A DNA stretch of 64,000 nt from NCBI RefSeq assembly GCF_031755915.1, contig NC_083379.1, positions 18,559,501 through 18,623,500 of the forward strand, read 5' to 3'. The notes beneath the pieces are model-generated. The model did not search any database and had not been told where the DNA came from. It saw only the letters and a program-made list of their open reading frames with translations. Source of the stretch: Ziziphus jujuba (taxonomy: Eukaryota; Streptophyta; Magnoliopsida; Rosales; Rhamnaceae). Both the position numbers and the translations under genes were made by a program. Each line of letters starts with the position of its first letter. Position 1 is the stretch's first letter. Below are positions 12,651 to 24,350 of the stretch, in pieces.

Positions 12651-12989
12651 TTTTTTTCTTTAACACTCTAGTAAAACCACAAAAAACAAAACCTCTTTGG
12701 GAAGTGTCAAACTTGTTGGAAATTTGAAATTCTCTTGGAAAGATTGAAATTTTTTAATGTTTAGATTATTTTGATAATATGGAAATTGTGATATCCATGA
12801 GAAACTAAGGTGAAATGTAGTTCCCCCGAAAAAAAAAAAAAATTGATACGACATTATGAGAAGACAATTTTATTCATAATGTTAAAGCACAAATTAAGTT
12901 AAATACTTGTAAGACATAATTCTCCATTACTAATCAAATATACAATAGAAAAATAATTTCTGATAAACTCAAAACTTGATTTATTTTGA
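12651..12989. other. Intergenic, possibly more of the LINE remnant
   Basis: The sequence immediately upstream of the RNase H fragment on the minus strand has a short open frame without recognisable motifs. I cannot tell whether it belongs to the LINE. An A-rich tract lies at 12829-12842. Confidence 0.3.
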
Positions 12990-13480
12990 TTAGTTTTTTT
13001 TTTTTTTTAAAAAACTTTGATACTTTTCAAATGGAATTCAAAAAATAAAAAATAAAAATAACAAAAGGAACTTGTGAAAGTATAAAATCATATAGAAAAC
13101 AAGAATTTAGTTCTTTTGATATCTCTCTTTTTTAAGCTAGCCATTAGTTCGTATAGTATTTTTATTTTTATTTTTTTATCTTGGATTAATTGTACTTTGA
13201 TATTTACGATTTTCAAGATTTTGTAATTTAAATTCAAAACTTGTTCTCGTCATCATTAGTTTTCTTTAAAATTTTGATAATTTTCAAATAAGATGAAAGA
13301 AAATTTAAAAGAGAAAGCATGTGAAAGTATAAAGTCATATAGTTAGAAAACCAGAATTTAGATATTTTAATGTCTTTTGCTTGGTTTTTCTATCTCTTTT
13401 CTAATCTAGCAATTAGTTCGTTCAATATTTTTATCTTAGATTAATTATACCTTGATAAATTTGATTTTTAGGTTTTTATT
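12990..13480. repeat. Diverged tandem duplication, unit about 250 bp
   Basis: Two consecutive segments share a series of blocks in the same order. GTGAAAGTATAAA occurs at 13074 and 13321. A CTAGC(C/A)ATTAGTTCGT block occurs near 13138 and 13407. A TTGGATTAATTGTACTTTGAT block near 13182 matches TTAGATTAATTATACCTTGAT near 13436. The offset drifts from 247 to about 269 bases, so small indels have built up. No coding capacity. Confidence 0.6.
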
Positions 13481-13979
13481 TTATTTTTATATAATTTAAA
13501 CTCTCAAATTTTAGACTCAATATTTTAAATTCTCAATTTTTCAATTTGTTGAAATTTAGAACCTTTTTAATTTTTGACTAACTGCGTTTAACAATTGTTA
13601 CAAGTAACTTTGAAATTTTTAAATTAGAAATTTAATACAATTTTTATATTTTTTTGATTATTATAACAATTTATAATCTAAAAAGAAATATATAATTTCA
13701 AACCCCCATGATTTTACATATGTGGATGTGATGGTCCTAACTTAGCCAAATTCTCAACTGCCAACTTCAGTTGAGCAAGTTAGTATTCGAGAATTATATA
13801 ATCTAACTAATATGTATTAAATTGCTTATTAAAAAATAAATAAATAACTCTCTCATTTCTTTTTATTTTCAAAGTTTTAAATTTTCATTAATTGGATAGC
13901 ATGATACATCGCTAGCATAGTCACGAGACGAAATGATAAATGAATGGCTGAGATTAAAAATTAAAAAAATTCAAAGGAC
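13481..13979. other. Intergenic AT-rich DNA
   Basis: Nothing recognisable. It leads into the upstream region of the bHLH gene. Confidence 0.4.
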
Positions 13980-14768
13980 AATGATCTAGTCTCCAAGTGA
14001 TCCTCACGCGCTCCAAAGGCAGCTGGGGATTTTAAAACGTAATCTACAATCATATACATGGACCAGCCAGTCACCAAGTGTTCGCAATAATGCAGGTTTA
14101 TCCTATGCTTTGCATTATATAATAACCACCCCTTGCAACCGTTGGATTTCCAACGAAAAGTTGCATTATTCTTCCAAACCCACGACGTGGCAGCCGGATC
14201 AAATGCCATCATCACCATCAATACCACCACATTCCTTTATTCATAAGGAACAAGAATTTTTGCACAGGAAAGCCGTAAAATAAATAAATAAATAAATGAA
14301 ATGATAATGATGTATAATATATACTACTACTATTATTATTATTGTTATAAAAACAAAAGGAGGAAAAAAAAAAAAAAAGAAGTGAAAAATAAATAATAAA
14401 CATTTACATGAATTTTATATATTTTATTATAATAAATTATAATAAAAGAAAGGTAAAGAAAATTCGATTCAAAATGCTCCATCACTCTCTTTTCTCTTAT
14501 TTGTCCAATTATCATCCATCTCCCTAGAAATGTCAACCTGATTCCTGTAAATTAGTTTGCATAATCCGTACCTCCTTTCCAACCCCCCTACCCTCTCAAC
14601 CCCCCCCCTAAACCGTTCCATATATATAAATCCCATATTGCTTATATATATTATATATATATATATAATATATATAGCTTTATCTAGGTGTAAGCTAAGC
14701 TTCCTAAAAAATCAATACCACCCAACAAGAAAAGAAGAAGAAGAAGAAGAAGAATATAGCAGCCGACT
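13980..14768 (+). promoter_or_regulatory. Proximal promoter and 5' leader of the bHLH gene
   Basis: The 14,000-14,230 part is GC-richer and carries the MYB-like word AACCGTTGG (near 14139), an ACGTGG core in CCACGACGTGGCAG (near 14180) and other short words of control regions. A TATA-type box TATATATAAA lies at 14621-14630, just after a C-rich run. It is followed by a longer TA tract (14640-14680). No ATG occurs between that box and the start codon at 14769, so no upstream open frame delays translation. The leader ends in a GAA repeat. Confidence 0.45.
14733..14754 (+). repeat. (GAA)n microsatellite in the 5' leader
   Basis: About seven AAG/GAA units sit 15-35 bases upstream of the bHLH start codon. 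Purine triplet repeats are common in plant 5' leaders and vary in length between accessions. Confidence 0.8.
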
Positions 14769-16822
14769 ATGGCGGAGGAGTTTCAGGCAGGGATTTGCGG
14801 CGGAAACTGGTGGAATTCATCGAGAACCGCGTTTACGGCATCCCCATGTTCGGTGGGACTTAATGATTTGGGAAGCTTTGGATGGCCGTGTGACATGGTG
14901 GATATCAAGGCAAGGTCGTCGTCTTCTTATGGGGAGACTAATGGATCAGTCGTTTGCGATACTTCCATTGCTTTTCAAGATGTACAAAAGCCTCAAACTA
15001 CTGAGTCTATCACGGATACTAATAATTCCACCACCACTGATAGTATTTTGATTGATTCTACTTTGCAAATGATGGGTTTTGGTCTTTCAACTTCCTCAAC
15101 AACCTCGGATTTAAGCCAGGCTTTGCTGTAAGTAGGTTCAAAATTTAAAAAAAAAAAAAAACAGATCCTTTAATAATATTCTTATTGATTAAGTATTCGC
15201 TTATTAGAACGAATCAAACATGTATACACATATATATTCTTTTTTCCTTTGTAAATTTGTTGCAGTTCTCGCAGTAGTAGTGGAAGAATAGAGAATAGCT
15301 ATCATTCCATGCTCCAACAAGACATGGGAAACAAGTTGAATTACCGGCGAGAATCCGACGAAGATTCTTCTCAAATCCATAAGGATTGGAGCCCCGAGAA
15401 TTTCTCCGGCGGCGGTGGGGTAGGTGACGATTCCTCCATGATGAATGGTTTCAAGCCTAATCAAGATTTTACCCTAGACCAAAGCTCCGCGGGGACTGGC
15501 TCAGTGACAACTCAAGGCTTGTCATCGGGTTTTCCCGTCGTTCCAGCTTCGTATGGATACGCTGCTTCGACACTGTTGCAGGGTTTCTTCGACGGCGAAT
15601 CGCAGCCACAGCAAAGTTTCAACAACCGGTCCATGAATTATTCGTCAGCTTCGAATTATGGGACAAATAATAATAATTCGAGCAATATTGTCTCACCTTC
15701 TTGGCCTCGACTGGTATCTCCCTTTCTAAGATCCTCACAGCCAAAGCAACACACAGTTAGTGGCTTGAACTTCACCAATAATACACCCTTCTGGAATGCC
15801 TCTGCGGCCGGTCTAAACGACATTCGAGCTAGCCTTTTTCCTACTTCTTCACAATCAACATATCTAGCAGCACCGACAATCGAAGACAAACCCAACTGCC
15901 GAAACCTTACTACAAAGGTTGAAAAAAAAAAAAAATTATAATAATAATTATATATGTATATATATATATATATCATTAAATTATTAGTCAGGGGTAATTA
16001 TAATTAATAAAGTTTATGATTCGTTCCATTAATCATTTTGCATATTGAATTCTTCAGGTGAATAGTAATGAAGATGTTCAAGACTCGGGATCGGTGGCGG
16101 TGAAGAAAAGTGGAAATGAACCTGTTTTCAAAAGACCTCGAATCGAAACGCCTTCACCTTTACCAACTTTTAAGGTACGACACATTTAATCAAAAGCTTT
16201 TGCTTACACCATAACTTTTTTCTTTGAAATTCTTCTTCAATTATTTATTTTTATTTATTTTTAAAATTTTTACCTCTATAAAGAGATGGGATAAGAATTT
16301 AAAGCTTTTGATATGTTTTTAGGTCCGGAAAGAAAAGCTAGGGGACCGAATCACTGCCCTTCAGCAGCTGGTTTCGCCTTTCGGAAAGGTGAAGTTTTGG
16401 ATTTTTCTTCCAACTTTTTTGAACTAGTACAGTGAATAAAAGCAAACACTTTTGTTCAAAAAATAAGAATAAAAAAGCTTACCCTTCAATCATATCTATA
16501 CATATCTTTTTTTGTTTTGCAGACTGATACAGCTTCCGTTCTCCATGAAGCTATCGAGTACATCAAATTCCTTCATGATCAAGTCAGTGTACGTCTCCCT
16601 TTAATATTTTCCTTTCTTTTTGTAAGATAAATTTCAACTTTGTAGAGATAATTTGGTTGAGACAAGATTAGAAACACCATGAAAATTTCTTATATCAGGC
16701 AGACTAAATTAATTTGGTCTAGAACGATACAAGTAAACTTGATAAAAAAAGAAAAAAAATATATATATATATATATAAATTTTGCCATGATTGGTGTGGA
16801 TGCTCCATTATAAGTACTTCTG

Positions 16823-16863
<41 letters not shown>

Positions 16864-16949
16864 ATTATATTTGAATTTCATATAATTAGATATTGATCCC
16901 ACTATAATGTGGGTATTCATGCTCATCTTAGCATAGCAAAAATATATAG

Positions 16950-16983
<34 letters not shown>

Positions 16984-17353
16984 AGAGAGAGTAGAATTAT
17001 TAACTTTATTCTGACATATAAAAGTTTTAAATTATTTTGTTTACATGGAATTTCAGGTTTTAAGCACTCCATACATGAAGAATGGAGCTCCAATCCATCC
17101 ACTACAGGTAGACAATCTCAAAAATTCTGTATGTACAAAATTCATCCACCGTGCAGGAGTTCATTTTCCCACTATAATTCACATAAATTTTAATATAAAA
17201 TTTCAGAGTTCGGAAATCAAGGATTCAGAAGGTCCAAAACAAGATCTAAAAAGCCGAGGACTCTGTCTAGTTCCTATGTCAAGCACATTCCCAGTTGCTA
17301 ACGAGACCACACCTGAATTTTGGACACCGACTTTCGGAGGAACCTACAGATAA
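14769..17353 (+). CDS. bHLH123: bHLH transcription factor, bHLH123/bHLH112-like, seven exons
   Basis: Seven exons join in frame into 485 residues: 14769-15127, 15266-15917, 16058-16174, 16323-16388, 16523-16588, 17057-17107 and 17207-17353. All six introns are GT..AG; only the first interrupts a codon. The protein begins MAEEFQAGICGGNWWNS, a start typical of this clade, followed by a Ser/Asn/Gly-rich variable region. FKRPRIETPSPLPTFK precedes an atypical bHLH domain at about residues 377-430: basic part and helix 1 VRKEKLGDRITALQQLV, loop SPFGKTDTAS, helix 2 VLHEAIEYIKFLHDQVSVL. The His-Glu-Arg triad of E-box binders is missing, so DNA preference may differ. The C-terminus has the clade motif KSRGLCLVPMSSTF and ends FWTPTFGGTYR. 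It should act as a nuclear dimeric regulator; Arabidopsis relatives are linked to stress responses and root or organ development. The motifs are clear; choosing bHLH123 over bHLH112 is less certain. No defect is visible. Confidence 0.93.
16826..16860. repeat. (TA)n microsatellite in bHLH intron 5
   Basis: A pure TA/AT run of about 35 bases inside the 468-bp fifth intron (16589-17056). A second run lies about 90 bases further on. They largely explain why this intron is three times longer than the others. Confidence 0.9.
16951..16981. repeat. Second (TA)n microsatellite in bHLH intron 5
   Basis: A TA run of about 31 bases followed by GGAGAGAGAG, 75 bases before the acceptor of exon 6. A third, shorter TA run lies at about 16760-16777. 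Confidence 0.9.
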
Positions 17354-17781
17354 TCACATATATTCAGGTATCGATCTTCCTCCGGTGGAGCCGTACGATT
17401 AGTACAAGTAATAACATATTCATATACCAGTACCAGGGGAAAAAAGAAAAAAGAAAAAAAAAAAAGTTATAAGCCGCAATTGCCGTGCTGCACCAGTCTT
17501 TAAGTAAAGGCCAAAAGAAAAACAATGAGGAAGAGAAGAAAAAAGGTAACGACAGTTGACAGCGGAGAGACATTGCTGGGCCAGATGCAAAGCAGAACGA
17601 TGTAGGCTAGCAAATGATTGGTGACCACTAAATTAAAGAGAATACATATATATATATATATATTTCTGTAATAATCCTAAGTATAATAATATTTTCAAGG
17701 TGGGTTTATGAACAGGAACAAATGCTAAATTTAGCGGAAGTCGACATTATTAGTTTTAGCTAGCTAAGGAGTAGAGTGTTT

Positions 17782-17826
<45 letters not shown>

Positions 17827-18060
17827 CTGTTGAAGTTACATTATTTGTTGACAAATAGCTGAATTTAGCAGAGAAAAGGATAATGAAACGTCCTTATGTT
17901 CCTGTTTATCAATGTATGTGTACAAGTTGCACCACCACCTTTTGAATTTGTTTATTTTGAAAGAAAAAAGGAAACAAGAGAGAGATATATAGATTTTTTT
18001 TTTCTTTTTTTCTTTTAAATAAAGGAATTGTTGTTGGTATTTTGATTCTTGTTGCGAAGA
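17354..18060 (+). other. Probable 3' untranslated region of the bHLH gene
   Basis: The sequence after the TAA at 17351-17353 has no open frame. It contains TA runs (about 17646-17663 and 17789-17821) and T-rich and TTGT words typical of plant 3' ends. A canonical AATAAA lies at 18018-18023 and could direct polyadenylation shortly after. The true cleavage site cannot be read from sequence and could be earlier. Confidence 0.35.
17789..17821. repeat. (TA)n microsatellite
   Basis: A TA run of about 33 bases in the region downstream of the bHLH stop codon. Confidence 0.9.
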
Positions 18061-19499
18061 AAATAATAATAGGAAAGAATGATTGAGTGGAGCTTATTTG
18101 ACTGGGGTTTGTAACTTTATTTATTTATTTTATTTATTTTTGATTTGTTCATATATATATATATATATATATAAATATATATGTTTTGGAATATGGTAGT
18201 GGAAGTCAGAGGGCGGCCCACTGTTCCTGCTTTTAGGTTTTTTTTATTTTTTATTATTATTATCATTAAAAAGAAAGAGAGTTCAAGCCCCCCCAAAAAC
18301 CAAAAAAAAAGAATAAAGAGAAAGAGAAGGATAAGTTGAGAAGTATGCACGCGTGCATGTCCTGGTTCGTGTAAGACGAATCGCCACTATATATTTATAT
18401 GCTTTCATATGGAATGGAATGGAGGTACTGGAGTGAATCCATTGAAAAGGTTGAAGAATAGCAAAAAATGCTTTTAGTTCCCTCTTTATACCTCTCTCAC
18501 TTTATATATGAAAGGTTAAGTCATAGAGATATGTGTTTGCACATTTTCCCTTTTTTTTTTTTTTTTCCCCCCTTTATTTTTATTCTTTCTCTCTCCTTTT
18601 TTATTTTTATTTTTATTTGATTTTTATGTGGGGTGGCGAGCTAGATTCCTAGCTTGGCGAGTAAATTGTCCCTGGCCATGGATCCGTTTAAGATGTCCGA
18701 CTGGTTTGAATAGACTTTAATATTTTACATCTCACCCTAATTATATTTGATTAATTAAAATTTAGCCAGATTTGTTTGGATAGGATTTTCAATTGTCCAG
18801 TTGAATCCCGACTAGTTCTACGTTCCAAACGGACATTGAATATGTTTTTGAGAATTTTTAATCGTACTACCATTTGAGATCTATACAGTTTCATTATTAA
18901 TTTACATTTTTATTCATATTTAAAATTACTATTAAAAATATTTTTTAACTTAATCTTTTTAAATGATTTTTTTATACAGTTTCATTCTTCTTCTCAAATA
19001 ATACATTATATCTCTATCTAACTTATGCTCCATTATAAACTATGGTTGCGGATACAATAATTATTCATAAATTAGTCTAAAAATGGACACAATAAAATGT
19101 ATTTAATTTTTCTTTATTTTTATTTTATTTTCTCATGATTACTTTAGTTTGAATTTGTTTTTTCTATGGCTTATGATCGATCAGGTCGAAACAACACTCT
19201 TATATTTGATCATGGTATATTAAAATTCTTCTTTTATTTGATAGTTTAAAACTGAACATTTTTTAATTGTTCATAAGCGTTCATCCAAACATCCTTAATA
19301 TGTTTGACATTTATCTATCAAGCATTATATATTTATACATATATTAAGTACCTTACATTATGAAATATGCCAACTTTTTTTTTTTAACCATTGATGGTTT
19401 ATATCTATTTGAATGTAAAATATATGCAAGATGAAAATGGTATACATAATGGAAATGTTGGATTAGAATGTGTTGTTAAAAATTTGGATAGAAGTTTAT
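18061..19499. other. Intergenic AT-rich DNA
   Basis: No gene seen. A TA run lies at about 18151-18172 and T-rich tracts near 18240 and 18550-18566. The part after about 19190 has GAAC/GAAA-spaced words that lead into the tandem duplication at 19515. Confidence 0.45.
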
Positions 19500-19514
19500 A
19501 ACTGAACGCTCTAA

Positions 19515-19930
19515 TATAATAAGTTATAATTTTAAAGATATTCAAAATTATACAACTAAACAACTTTAATATGTTCTGAAGCTTATAACTAAACATATTC
19601 AGTTGTACAAACTTTTACAATCGAAACATTAAAAAATATATTCTTAAAAGAGTTTGAAATTATTGGATTGAACAAATTTAATGTGTTCAGAAATATATAA
19701 ATGAACACACTTAATAATAAATTTATGATCAAATATTCCAAAATAATAAGTTATAATTTTAAATATGTTCAAAAGTATACGTATGAACTACTTTAAATCT
19801 GTTTAAAAGTTTATAACCGAACTACTTCAAAGTTTAACAAAAATTTATAATCGAATCGTTTAAGAATATACTTTACAAAAAAGTTATGAAATTGTTGGAT
19901 TGAACAAATTCAAATATTTCAAATATTTTC
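19515..19930. repeat. Diverged tandem duplication, unit about 230 bp
   Basis: Two adjacent units share AATAAGTTATAATTTTAAA (19519 and 19745) and TTGGATTGAACAAATT (19663 and 19895), spaced 226-232 bases apart. Between them runs a degenerate short motif TTTATAA(C/T)(T/C)GAAC, repeated at irregular spacing. No coding capacity; probably the remains of a satellite-like or transposon-internal repeat. Confidence 0.55.
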
Positions 19931-21419
19931 ATAAGTCATGTCAATCCCAGTCGCTAACTATCCTCCATTGTTCATGATGGTTGGTTTTTTCCTTTCAAAT
20001 AAATAACACTTCATACCATTAAAAAATGACAAAAAAAATATAAAAAAATAAAAAGGATGAAAGCCAACCCTTTCAAACGGGAAAGAAGAAAAAAAAAGTA
20101 ATCTAATAAAATTAATTTTTATAGAACTATATATAGTCAATTTAGAACTGTAAAAAGAATTTTTATATGTAAAAAATATATAATTTTGGAATGGTATAAA
20201 GTAGAAATATTTTATGTATTAATAATATTGTATTAAGTATTTTTATATTTTTTATATATTTAAATACTAGTGTATAAGGAATGGAATTTGAAACAAAGTC
20301 AAAATTATATAGAGTAAAAAATGACATGAAATTAGCTCGGAATGTTAATTTTCTATTTTCGGTAAAAATATCCCTAAAAAGCTTAATTGATTAATTAATT
20401 AATTAACATAATTAGGGGTGCTTATGTTTAAGATGGATGCCAGTTATCATCTAATAGCACTTGTGTTTCTTTTTATTGTTATTATTACTATTTTGTCTTA
20501 TAGTGGCGGTCTCTTTTCTAAAGTTTAGCATCCTTAAAAGCAGCTAAAAACCAGCTAAGTTGGTAATATATATTTAATCATTATTTTATGTTATGATTAT
20601 TCGTCATATTTAGAGGAAGATTTAATAACTTTCATTTCCTTCATTAACATGACAAATTTGTCCTTCCAAAGGAAGTCCAATGTAAGTAAGTTATTTTTTT
20701 CATAGACTATGATCCTCAATTTGGCTCCCAGTACTCCACATTACAAATAAATTAATAAATAGATAAATAATTAAAAAAAAATGATAAATCTACTAATGAA
20801 TTTATTTAATATTTCAAGAATGCTAGGGAATCTGATAGCCATTTTTATAGTTTTATTTTATCCTTTGACAAATTAAGGAAAATATTAAGAGTAAAATATG
20901 GAGATTAAATGATAAATCCAATAATTTTTTTATTATTTTTTTTATTTTTTGGAATATAATAATCTCTATTCTAAAAGTCAGAAAAGAGTGTCAATATTTT
21001 TTTAATATTGTTTAATATATATATGTATATATAAAATATACAATTAATTTTAAATGAAATTTACTAAATTAACATCCATTTTTAATGATGATGAATAAAC
21101 TTTGATTCTAACAATATTTAATTGACAGCGGCTTCTAGCTCTTGCTGCCAGCCCAGTCCCAGCAATCCGCTCCCGAGTGAAAGTACGAAAAAGTCTAATG
21201 AAAAAGACGATTTTGTCTAAACTCTAGGCCAAGTGCAGTTCTCCCCATGTGTAATTTACGGTCCTACAGTAAAAAGAGTGCGTATTGGCTCATGCCATTG
21301 TTTTTACTTGAAGTAAATTTTGTTCCTTAATTATTTAATTTCTAGTTCGCCAATTTTCGATGAGCTTCAATAATTTTAATTATACAGAGTAAAAGATATT
21401 AATATTCAGATAATTAAAA

Positions 21420-21455
<36 letters not shown>

Positions 21456-22789
21456 AAATGGAATATATATTATTTATTTTTCAATCGGGTAGGGAAGGAA
21501 AATTAACATTTGTCTCTATTGATTATCGAAGAAAGTCAAATAATTTTTTTTCTTAGAGTTCCTAAATTATATCAAGTACAATGGCCAAATATTATATGAT
21601 CAGTCATTTTCAAAATCATGACTCATATTCCATTGCAATTGTGATCGCTAGCCAGAGATTTCTTCTTTTACTACAGATGAAAAAACATGATGGCTACGTT
21701 TTCTAAATGGTTTATGACACTTGATTTGTTGGTAAATAGGCTATAGCTAGCCTCCAAATAAAATTCAACAATTTGTGCATATTATTGCTAACAAAATACA
21801 TATTCCAAGCACATCAAATTTTTTTTTTTAATTTTTTTTAATTTTCTTTTGACAGGTTAAAATGGGAAGGGAGATTTTTTAAGCTCCAAAACTGATAAGG
21901 AAATTAACGCTAATGGTAATCATCATCTAAACTGTTCTTAAGGTACATTCTAAGCATCAAGATTACAATCTATGGAAATCTATATATATATATATATATC
22001 TTAATAGTTGTTCTTTATTCTAAAGCAAATCTAACTTAACTCTTTTCGATATATATATATATATATACATGTATATATGTATTTATATCTAGATATGTAA
22101 ATTTACATTATTGAATAAAAAACAAGGGGAACCAATTGAAGGGCCTAATCAAGGTATGCGAACTTGATGAAAAGAAGCTTAAAATTGAAGAATCACTTTG
22201 AAAGATGACTAATCATGAGAAAAAGAAACTTTAATTGTTAAAAATCTTATTGATTGGTATCTCTTGGTACCCTGCTTTATTTATACCTTTTGGTGACTTG
22301 TTGAATTGATCGGCGGATAGGTATTATACCATAACTTGAAGCATCGGTATCAAGTACTGTCTCCTCTCACTCTCTCTCTCTCTCTCTTGAAACTCCATGG
22401 AATTCAATTCTAAATTTCTTCCCAATTTATGGTTACTACTTAATCAAAAGGAGAAACATAAAAAGGAATACTGAAAAAAGGAAAAGCATCTAGGCATCAT
22501 TATTGTTATGCTCATAAAGTAATATGTATGACTTCCAGCGATTACAAAATCTTACTTTAATGGCAGACTTTCTTTTTTCTTGTTTTGGCTAATCAATTAC
22601 AATCTCTATGTTTGTCTTCTGCCATAAGTTTTTTTCTTTCCATGCTTAAAAAGGTTTGTTTCTTTTTGTACCTTTGGATCTCATATTCTAGCCATTCACA
22701 TAAAAAATTAATCATATAGGTGCTTGTGAAGGATTAAATCATCTTTAGTCGTGAATATGAATTATTCTTTATATGGTAAAAAAATTAAC
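19931..22789. other. Intergenic AT-rich DNA
   Basis: No gene seen. TA runs lie at about 21422-21451, 21978-22001 and 22047-22066, and a CT run near 22364-22388. A short GC-richer patch at 21125-21300 has no recognisable open frame. Confidence 0.45.
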
Positions 22790-23200
22790 ATTTTTTTGAA
22801 TATTTGGTTGGCATAAATACAATCAAATTTAAAATTGTTTTCTAATGTTAATGTATACATAAATTATTTATGATTATTAATTAATAATATATTTTATTAA
22901 CTTTTTTTTTTTAAAAAATAAAAATTTGAGAATGTCTAATAGCACCTTCAATGAAAATGTAGATTATGAAAATAAATATGCTATATAAGAAATATGGACA
23001 GTGCTATAGGAAATCGCTTTTTAATAAAAATATTTAAAAAGAATGTTAAGTTGATATAACCTAGATATGAATGTATATTTTTGAAGGCTTGTTAAACATT
23101 ATAAAGTTTTTTTAAAAGTAAAATTTTTCTTAAAAAGTAACTTTTTTTAAAAAAAGGAAAAACTAAATAATATATATAATTAAGGGACAGCCCACAACTA
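22790..23200. repeat. Two MITE-family pieces in opposite orientation
   Basis: The part from about 22935 to 23190 matches the left half of the 9061-9456 element in the same orientation: a block GATTATGAAAATAAA followed by GCTATATAAG, then GTTGATAT(A/G)... with an AATGTATATTTT stretch. The part from about 22790 to 22935 matches, as reverse complement, the interior copied at 9600-9760. This is a head-to-head arrangement of two truncated copies of one AT-rich MITE family. Confidence 0.45.
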
Positions 23201-24345
23201 ATCTTCTACATAGTATCGCTGAAAAATACTAATTTTGACCTTCATTATAATATTATTCTTACCTCTTCAAGCCGTACATTATTCAGAGTTGTCTTATATA
23301 TTTCATATATATTATATGAAGTAACATCATATAAATAAACCAACTTGAGATTCTCCATTTATATAGAAATGGTTCCTAATCCTAATCATGATCAAGAGGT
23401 TTAATGAGTGTTATGAAAATACAACATTAGTTAGTTAAATAGATAAAGATTAATATACATATTAATTATTTTGATTTAGAATATTCTTCATATGGCTGCC
23501 AGTTGTATTCTACTCTTTGTGACAAATTTGTTGGCTCTATTTGGAATTGATTTTGGAGCTCAAAACTGACTATTAAAGAATTTAAAGCTAATTTAAATAT
23601 TTGGTAAAGTTTAAAAATTTTGATTTTACAATAATTTATATTCTGTGGTGGCTATTTTTGAGAGCAGCAAAATATTAGATTATGAAATTTTGATTTTACT
23701 TCACTAATTGGGTAATTAAAATACTAATTTTGACCTTCATTATAATATTATCCCAGATTTGTTAGTATTCTACTACACAACGTTATAAATATCTTATATT
23801 GGATTAGCCATTGCCAATGAACTCATGTTAAAAATAATCTTCCATTTTTTTTTTCTTTTTGGTTGGCCATTAACGAATCAAAAGAAATAGGGATGATCAA
23901 GTTTTTTTATTCTTTTTCTATTTATTATTTGTTCAATTAATTACTGTACTTTTTTTTTAATCAACATTTATTATAGTTGTGATGAGTAGAAAAATTGTGT
24001 TAAATGTTTAGTAATTTACATTACAAATAATAATAATAAATAATGTAATTTTTAATTATTGTATATACTAATACTAATTAAACGTTATTATTTATCAAAC
24101 ACTCCAATATTGATTTAGAGTTGTACAATAATCATAAAATAATAATTTATCAAACAATTAATTAATTCTTCCTGCAACATAACTAAAGTTAATTTTTTTA
24201 GAAGCTATAGCAATACCAAATAAGCTTGAATCATTCAACAATTATAATATAATAGTTTACTAAACATTAACCAATTCTTTCTACAGTTGATTTTTTCTGC
24301 TAAAGTAGACTTTTTTAGAAGCTCAAACAATATTAAACTAAGACT
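23201..24345. other. Intergenic with MITE-like fragments and a 34-bp direct repeat
   Basis: An identical 34-bp segment occurs at 23223-23256 and 23718-23751. Words such as TTTGGAATTGATTTTGGAG (near 23540), repeated AGAAGCT...CAATA blocks, and TTATCAAACA/TTACTAAACA blocks (24060-24345) resemble the ends and interiors of hAT-like MITEs. No boundary could be fixed and no gene is present. Confidence 0.35.
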
Positions 24346-24350
24346 TAGCT

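Noticed and set aside
14557..15051. 164-codon plus-strand open frame overlapping the bHLH first exon
   Set aside because: It starts in the TATA region and leader and reads the wrong frame of exon 1; the bHLH frame explains the sequence.
15656..15976. 106-codon minus-strand open frame over bHLH exon 2
   Set aside because: Shadow of the coding exon on the opposite strand, extended by TA repeats.
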